A DNA stretch of 64,000 bases from Agrostemma githago (Eukaryota > Streptophyta > Magnoliopsida > Caryophyllales > Caryophyllaceae), in assembly GCA_958450325.1 (NCBI GenBank), contig OY288247.1:56485701-56549700 (forward strand). The letters run 5' to 3'. Below are positions 59,134-64,000 of the stretch, in pieces. The first letter of the stretch is position 1; every line of letters starts with the position of its first letter. The notes below the pieces were generated by a model. That model did no database searches and was not told the origin of the DNA. It worked only from the letters and a program-made list of their open reading frames with translations. The position numbers were made by a program, and so were the translations under genes.

Positions 59134-59344
59134 TTAGGTGGAATCGAGGATGTCGTTGAGGTCCATGGCCTCTACGACACCGACGTGTGCACCCTCATGA
59201 TAAAGCTTGAGGCGTTGACCGTTTACCTTGAATATTTCGCCTTTGTTGGTAGTGAGTGTAACCGACCCAAATTTGTTCACTTCAGTCACCGTGAACGGTC
59301 CAGACCATCAGGATTTAAGTTTCCCGGGAAAGAGTCAAAGTCGG
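59134..59344 (-). pseudogene. pol: C-terminal end of pol (integrase end) of the Athila-type element
   Basis: Minus strand. Short motifs WSGPFTVTEV, FGSVTLTTNKG and VNGQRLKLYHEG are the standard end of the integrase region in plant Ty3/gypsy polyproteins. A TGA at 59,310-59,308 (KS*WSGPF, where Arg is usual) breaks the frame, again explicable by CGA to TGA. The ORF ends at TAA 59,136-59,134. Element G cuts it at 59,345. Confidence 0.75.
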
Positions 59345-61013
59345 TGATAAGTGTGGTTTGTAGTGCTTATTCTTTGTATTTGGTCCCGGTTTCTCTTGTT
59401 TAATCGCTCTTCGGAGCGGTTTTCGAGGCTACTTACGCTTCTTCTAGCTTGTGTTAGGTTCCTAGGACCAATATTGGAGATATGGAACGATTCCGACTCG
59501 TTTCAGACACATTTGGAGCCAACGAGGAGAAGCGACGATCACCCGGTGGCTTAGACTCGATCCCGAGCCCTTGGGACCCATTCCCGAGCACCGAGAATCG
59601 TTGAGAAGCCTAACAAGAGCAAGGAGGGACCTATAGAATCATATTTGAAGCCTACAAGACCCATCCCGGTCGGAAGGACCCCATCTCGACCGGGATGAGG
59701 AGCAAAGAAGAAGACCGCTACTGGAGCTTGATCCCGGCCGGGATCACTACCTTCCCGGTCGGGACCACCCCATCCCGATCGGGACCGACAACATCCCGAC
59801 CGGGAAGAGCATAACACCGCCCGGTGTTATGCACCATCTTGACCGGGATGAAGAGTACAAATGACGAGAGGCCACTGACCAGTGATCTCTACCGAGATGG
59901 GTCCTATCTCGACCGAGACCATCTCTTCTCGCCCGAGATTGGCCACCTGTAGCCCCGCGTCACTTCTTTTCTTCTCCTTTGCATTGTAATCCTATAAATA
60001 CCTCCCCCCCCCCCCCTCTTGTATTGTTACACTATCTTAGGTTATGTTACACATTACCCACTAAACCCTAGACTACTTTAGGTTAGATTAGCCTAGATTA
60101 GTGTAGATTAGTCCTTAATTAGTCTTTAATCTAGTTAGCTAATCTTGTATTAAGGGATCTCTTAAAGAATCCATCCAATGTTGACAACATTGGTGGAGGT
60201 TTTGGGTGTTCTTTATATACAAGTTCTCATCTTTTCATCCTTTGTAGTTTGGTATAATCCTTCTCCACTCTTTTCTCTTAATTTTTATTGTTATTCAAGT
60301 TTTCATCTTTGTTTATGTTTGTTGTTCATACTTGTTCTTCATTATGAATGTTTCTTTTGTTCTTGTGATTGTTTCTCCTGTTTGTGCTTGTTTTAATTTA
60401 GATATGTGTGAGTAGTCATCCCCTAGGGTTAGTAGGGGGATTGAGTGTGATTAGGGTGAGATGGGTGGTACTAGATGTTGTTTTTGTTGATTACTAATTG
60501 CCTTGCACTCTACATGCTCGATGAAATGCTTGTGAGACTAGAGACGATCAATCCTTGTTTTTCTTGCCTTTTCTCTTGTATGTGTTTGTTTGGTTGGTTG
60601 GTTTGGTTTCCTCATTAGTGGCGAGAGCGTGGTGAGGATGACCCCTAGGTCGTTTAATTAGCGAGAGCCCGATCGGAACCTAGGCTACTAAATCATGCTA
60701 GTAACCCCATTTTTCCTCTTTTGATCTCCTTGACATCCATGAACCCGACCTAGCCCTAGTTTTCCTTCTTGTTGATTTATTTGCTTCCATTAGTCATTAG
60801 TTGCTTGTTTTGTCTTCCTTTTTCATGTTTTAGACCTAGGATAGTCTATAGCCATCACCCTAGTTTAGCTTGTCTCGGACCTAGTCTAGAATCGTAGCAC
60901 ACCTTAGTCCGACACCTCGTCCCTGGGGATATCGATCCGACTTGCCCTATCTACCCAGTTAGGAATAGTTGGTTATTATTTGGTGGCGGGAACCACGGCA
61001 AATCCTCCCGTCA
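59345..61013 (+). repeat. Element G 5' LTR
   Basis: 1,669 bp, TGATAAGTGTGG to CTCCCGTCA. An early hairpin has CGCTC-TTCG-GAGCG. A long palindrome cluster (59,660-59,940) includes GCATAACACCG / CGGTGTTATGC at 59,809-59,832 and CTATCTCGACCGAGAC. A TATAAATA box lies at 59,993-60,000, followed by a run of 13 C. Confidence 0.86.
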
Positions 61014-61015
61014 AA

Positions 61016-61034
61016 TTGGCGCCGTTGCCGGGGA
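61016..61034 (+). other. Primer binding site (tRNA-Asp type, canonical), element G
   Basis: TTGGCGCCGTTGCCGGGGA, with no mismatch to the usual Athila-type site, unlike A, B and C. Confidence 0.87.
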
Positions 61035-61142
61035 CGGCGTAGTTTAGACTCTTGTGTGCTTAGTTTAGGACTTTGTTTTTGATTTTTGTGTTTCCTTCTC
61101 CTTGTGTATCTCCGTTCTACTTCTTGTGTGCTATTCTCTCAT

Positions 61143-61165
61143 CCTAGTGCCTCAAAAGCACTAGG
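61143..61165 (+). other. Leader hairpin CCTAGTGC / GCACTAGG, element G
   Basis: An 8 bp stem with loop CTCAAAA, the fourth copy of the conserved leader hairpin. Confidence 0.7.
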
Positions 61166-61201
61166 CTACTAACGTTTGCTCAAGTGCTTCTAGTTCATTC
61201 A

Positions 61202-61544
61202 ATGTATCAAGGCAACGTTACGATAATTTGGCATCCAAGTTACCATCAATCATCATGGGACAATCATGGGGGAAATTGCCAAAACCCACAACTTCACCAA
61301 CCATACCAATCTCATCAACAATCTTATGAACCCTCTTCATATGACTACCATGAAAGTTATCAAAGATCATTCCAACATCTTAACAACTACCAAATACCCT
61401 CACATAACCCACAACCAAAAATCCCCAACTTGGAGCTTTGTCAAATGATGATTCAAATGCAAAAGACTCAACAAGAGATGATGGTTCAATTGCAAAAGAA
61501 TCAACATGAGATGATGGTTCAAATGCAAAGGGATAAAGAGGAGT
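61202..61544 (+). CDS. Y/Q-rich coiled-coil protein of element G, truncated by element H
   Basis: 114 codons from MYQGNV before the insertion. The Y/Q/N/H-rich part (SYEPSSYDYHESYQ) and then the coiled coil NLELCQMMIQMQKTQQEMMV parallel element B's ORF, but the N-terminal part is shorter. A more distal Met 18 bases upstream is also in frame. Nothing beyond the coiled coil is present in the window. Confidence 0.6.
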
Positions 61545-63073
61545 TGATGGGAGGGATTTGCCGTGGATCCCCACCGATCAAGTAATACCAACTAATCCTA
61601 ACGGTAGATAGGGCAAGTCGGGTCGAGGCCACGGGGACGGTAAAGAGGGTTTCGACTAAGTTTTACCTAAGAACTTGACTAAGTCTCGCGGCTAAGCTAA
61701 ACTAGAACGATAAGAAGGGAATAAACTATGACTATGACTAAGCTAGGGGTAACAACTAAGGCTAAACGAATCTATCGAACTAAAGAAATCAAACAAGGAA
61801 AGAGTAGGGTTAGGTCGGGTTCATAAGTGTAGTAGGATGGTTGGGTAATCGAGGGTGTAGGTTTCACCTAGTCACTAAGGTCGGTCCGCGCTCTCGCGTC
61901 AAGGCCAATGTCCGCACTCTCGTGTCTAAGACAAAACCCGAATACTCATGTAAGATATTACCCAATACACAAGGATTCAACCACAAATCAATCACCCAAT
62001 GAGAAGAATAAATCAATACCACAAACACATGGGTGCTCAACATATGACTAGTGACAAAGATTCAACCTTTACCCACAATCAACCCCAATCACCCATAATC
62101 AACACAAAATCCCCCTACTAACCCCACAAGATTCTACTCAATCATACCTAAACTAATAATAACCATGACAAGAGAAGTCAACACAAACAACAAAACATTC
62201 ATAAAGAACTAACAAGAACAAGAACAATAATCAAAGATTAAAACTTGAAAGATTAAACATGGATTAGGAGTAAAGAGAATAAAAAGATTATACCTACTAA
62301 TAAGAGGATGAAAAGATGAGAACTTGCATTAATGAGAAAAACCCAAAACAATCTTCCAAGGTTGTCAATCTTGGATGAATCTTGAAGAATTCCCTTAATA
62401 CAAGGATTAAACTAGGATTAACGATAAACTAAAGACTAATCTACACTAATTTAAGCTAATCTAGTCTAAAGTAGCCTAGGGTTTGGTGGGTAATGTCTAA
62501 CATCCGCTAAGATTACAAGAGGGGGGGTATATATAGGGTTACAATGAATAAGGAGAAGAAAATAAGTGAGGCGGAGCAGTAATAGGGCCATCCCGACCGA
62601 GACGGGATTCATCCCGGCCGGGAAGGCTGGTCCCGACCGAGACAAGGTGGGTCTCGGCCGAGACGGCTCAAAACAGCAGCTGTCTCTTTTGTGCACTCCT
62701 TCCCGACCGGGAAGGCACTTGATCTCGGTCGGGAAGGCTTTGTAGGCCTCCAATAAGAGCTCTAAGGTCCCTCCTTGCTTCTCATGGGCTTCTCATCGAT
62801 TCTCGGGGCTCGGGATCGAGTCTAAGGGGCTCGGGAATGAGTCCCAAGGTCTCGGGATCGAGTCTAAGCCACCGGGTGATCGTTGCTTCTCTTCGTTGGT
62901 TGCAAAAGTGCCGGAAACGAGTCGGAATCCTTCCATTCCTCCATGAATGGTCTTGGGAACCTAAAACGAACTAGAAGAAGCATAAGTAGCTCAGAAACCG
63001 CTCCAAAGAGCGATTTCACAAGAGGAAGCGGGACTAAACACAACAAAATAGGCACTACAAACTACACTTATCA
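61545..63073 (-). repeat. Element H 3' LTR
   Basis: 1,529 bp, plus-strand ends TGATGGGAGGG and ACACTTATCA. The palindromes at 62,588-62,735 include the perfect GTCTCGGCCGAGAC and CATCCCGGCCGGGAAG. A TATATATA box at 62,528-62,535 (reverse). Confidence 0.87.
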
Positions 63074-64000
63074 ACTCCCCCACACTTAACCCTTACTCGC
63101 CCTCGAGTAAGAACAAACTAACTAAAAGAACTATAATACTAGCCGAGCGGGTATTAGCGCACCCTACGCCCTTTCAACTCACGCAAGAACACTTAGAGGA
63201 CAAGTGCTCTCCGCAAGGCAAGTGGGGTCTTGCGACAAAACTGTGGATGCAACCGGACACGAAAACACACAAACAAACAAACACACACACACACAAACAA
63301 GCAACAAACAGTTGCATCCAAGACAAAACAAATACCGCTTCCCTCAACAAAGCGGTGAAATAGACACCGGTTAAGAACTCAAGGTAAGTGACAACGTTCC
63401 CAAGCTAGCAATGCAAATCGAAATGAACTAAACTCTAATAGTATGACAACAAAGCAATAAGAACGTTGGTAACTTACCTAGGTCCTCCTAACCTTCTAAG
63501 AACGTACTACGGGACGATCAGCGGGATGGAAAAAGGATGAACCATGGTGTTAGTCGACACTGTAGGTAAGTGAGGCCCGGCCCCCTTTAGCGATGAGCCA
63601 AGAGGGTCGTCCCATGCTCAAAATCGCCCAACTAGTCCAAGTAAAAAGGTGGATATGACTGCAAAATGAGGGAAGACCGACCATTACCGCTATCATCCTT
63701 CCTAGGGACTCGGTCCTTTGGTAGACTCTTCACGGTAATGATCGGAAAAAGGCTTATTTTTGAGATGTGGGGATTCTTTTTGTGAGACGGTTTTCTTTGG
63801 CATTTTTCTTTCTTTTGCATTTTTGCTTTGTGTGTTGCTATGCCATTTCTTTTTCATCTTTTGTATTTTCTTTTTGGCTTTTTTTGTGCCTTTTCTTTTT
63901 CTTCAATTCTTTCTTTCTTTCATTTTCTTTCTTTTTCATTGTTTGCCCTTTTGGCTAGATTTGAGTTGTAGGCATTTCTTCTTGCAACTAAGAAAGAGAT
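63074..64000 (-). other. Element H 3' non-coding region (partial)
   Basis: Polypurine tract complement ACTCCCCCACACTTAA at 63,074-63,089, hairpin CTTACTCG/CGAGTAAG at 63,092-63,111, then the family's non-coding text up to the T/C-rich tract (63,780-63,960). There is no gene. Confidence 0.78.

Larger units (their letters stand above)
55300..59344 (-). mobile_element. Element I: Athila-type Ty3/gypsy element, 3' portion
   Basis: On the minus strand it holds, in order, the C-terminal end of pol (59,344-59,134), a spacer with palindromes (59,133-58,263), an Athila ORF1/env-like pseudogene (58,262-56,720), a hairpin with polypurine tract (56,575-56,535) and 3' non-coding sequence (to about 55,300). 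Element G cut pol at 59,345, so the rest of pol lies beyond the window. The 3' LTR was not identified. Stretch 55,300-56,530 shows no supported gene. Confidence 0.7.
59345..61544 (+). mobile_element. Element G: non-autonomous LTR retrotransposon, 5' half
   Basis: A 5' LTR (59,345-61,013), primer site, leader hairpin and the first 114 codons of a Y/Q-rich ORF. It is then cut by element H at 61,545. The left flank is GTCGG (59,340-59,344). The other end lies outside the window. Confidence 0.82.
61545..64000 (-). mobile_element. Element H: non-autonomous LTR retrotransposon, 3' end, runs off the right edge
   Basis: The 3' LTR at 61,545-63,073 is followed rightward by the polypurine tract complement and 3' non-coding sequence that matches 7,780-8,518 of element A in reverse. 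It inserted into element G's ORF. The left flank is GGAGT (61,540-61,544). Confidence 0.82.

Overview
This 64 kb window looks like intergenic, transposon-dense DNA of a flowering plant. I find no host gene, rRNA or tRNA gene in it. The evidence for a plant is Athila-like Ty3/gypsy elements with tRNA-Asp-type primer sites, a CACTA element with TNP2-type and Ptta/En/Spm-type genes, and a Mutator-like element with a FAR1-type transposase and an Ulp1-like gene. A TIR element whose ends read AGGCCCTGTTCTC with (CTGAA)n inside reminds me of Caryophyllales repeats. That is recall only, so the order is a weak guess.

1-35,590 is one nested structure that target-site duplications resolve. An old Ty3/gypsy element (D, minus strand) lies at 1-435 and 34,097-35,590. 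Element C (minus, 436-34,091, TSD CCAGA) split it. C was then hit twice. Element A (plus, 482-~9,152) sits in C's 3' LTR. Element B (plus, 11,147-28,242, TSD CTTTG) sits in C's 3' non-coding region. An apparently intact CACTA element (13,829-23,659, TSD TCC) lies inside B's ORF, and a short TIR element (15,779-16,510) lies inside the CACTA. A, B, C and the later copies G and H are one family of non-autonomous LTR retrotransposons. They have LTRs of about 1.5-1.6 kb, a tRNA-Asp primer site, no reverse transcriptase or integrase, and about 3 kb of conserved non-coding sequence full of hairpins. A carries Gag plus a broken protease. B, C and G instead carry a Y/Q/N-rich protein with a Q/M-rich coiled coil and no capsid domain.

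35,588-55,290 is a run of DNA transposons separated by (TA)n tracts: element X (which contains a 3.57 kb solo LTR and a GGTACGCTAAAATTG minisatellite), MULE E (41,591-51,456), an inverted pair of about 1.7 kb elements (F1/F2), and the start of a further element. MULE E has a complete four-exon FAR1-type transposase of 771 codons on the minus strand. On the plus strand it has a convergent Ulp1-like gene whose catalytic His and Cys positions read Gln and Ser.

55,300-64,000 is an Athila-type element on the minus strand (I), with the C-terminal end of pol, an Athila ORF1/env-like pseudogene and a 3' non-coding region. Element G (plus) cut its pol, and G was cut in turn by element H (minus), which runs off the right edge.

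The least explained signal is structural. The LTRs and non-coding regions carry arrays of short quasi-palindromes with a CG-NN-CG core. Their arms differ between copies yet stay complementary, and the same elements share several other conserved hairpins near the gag start and the polypurine tracts.
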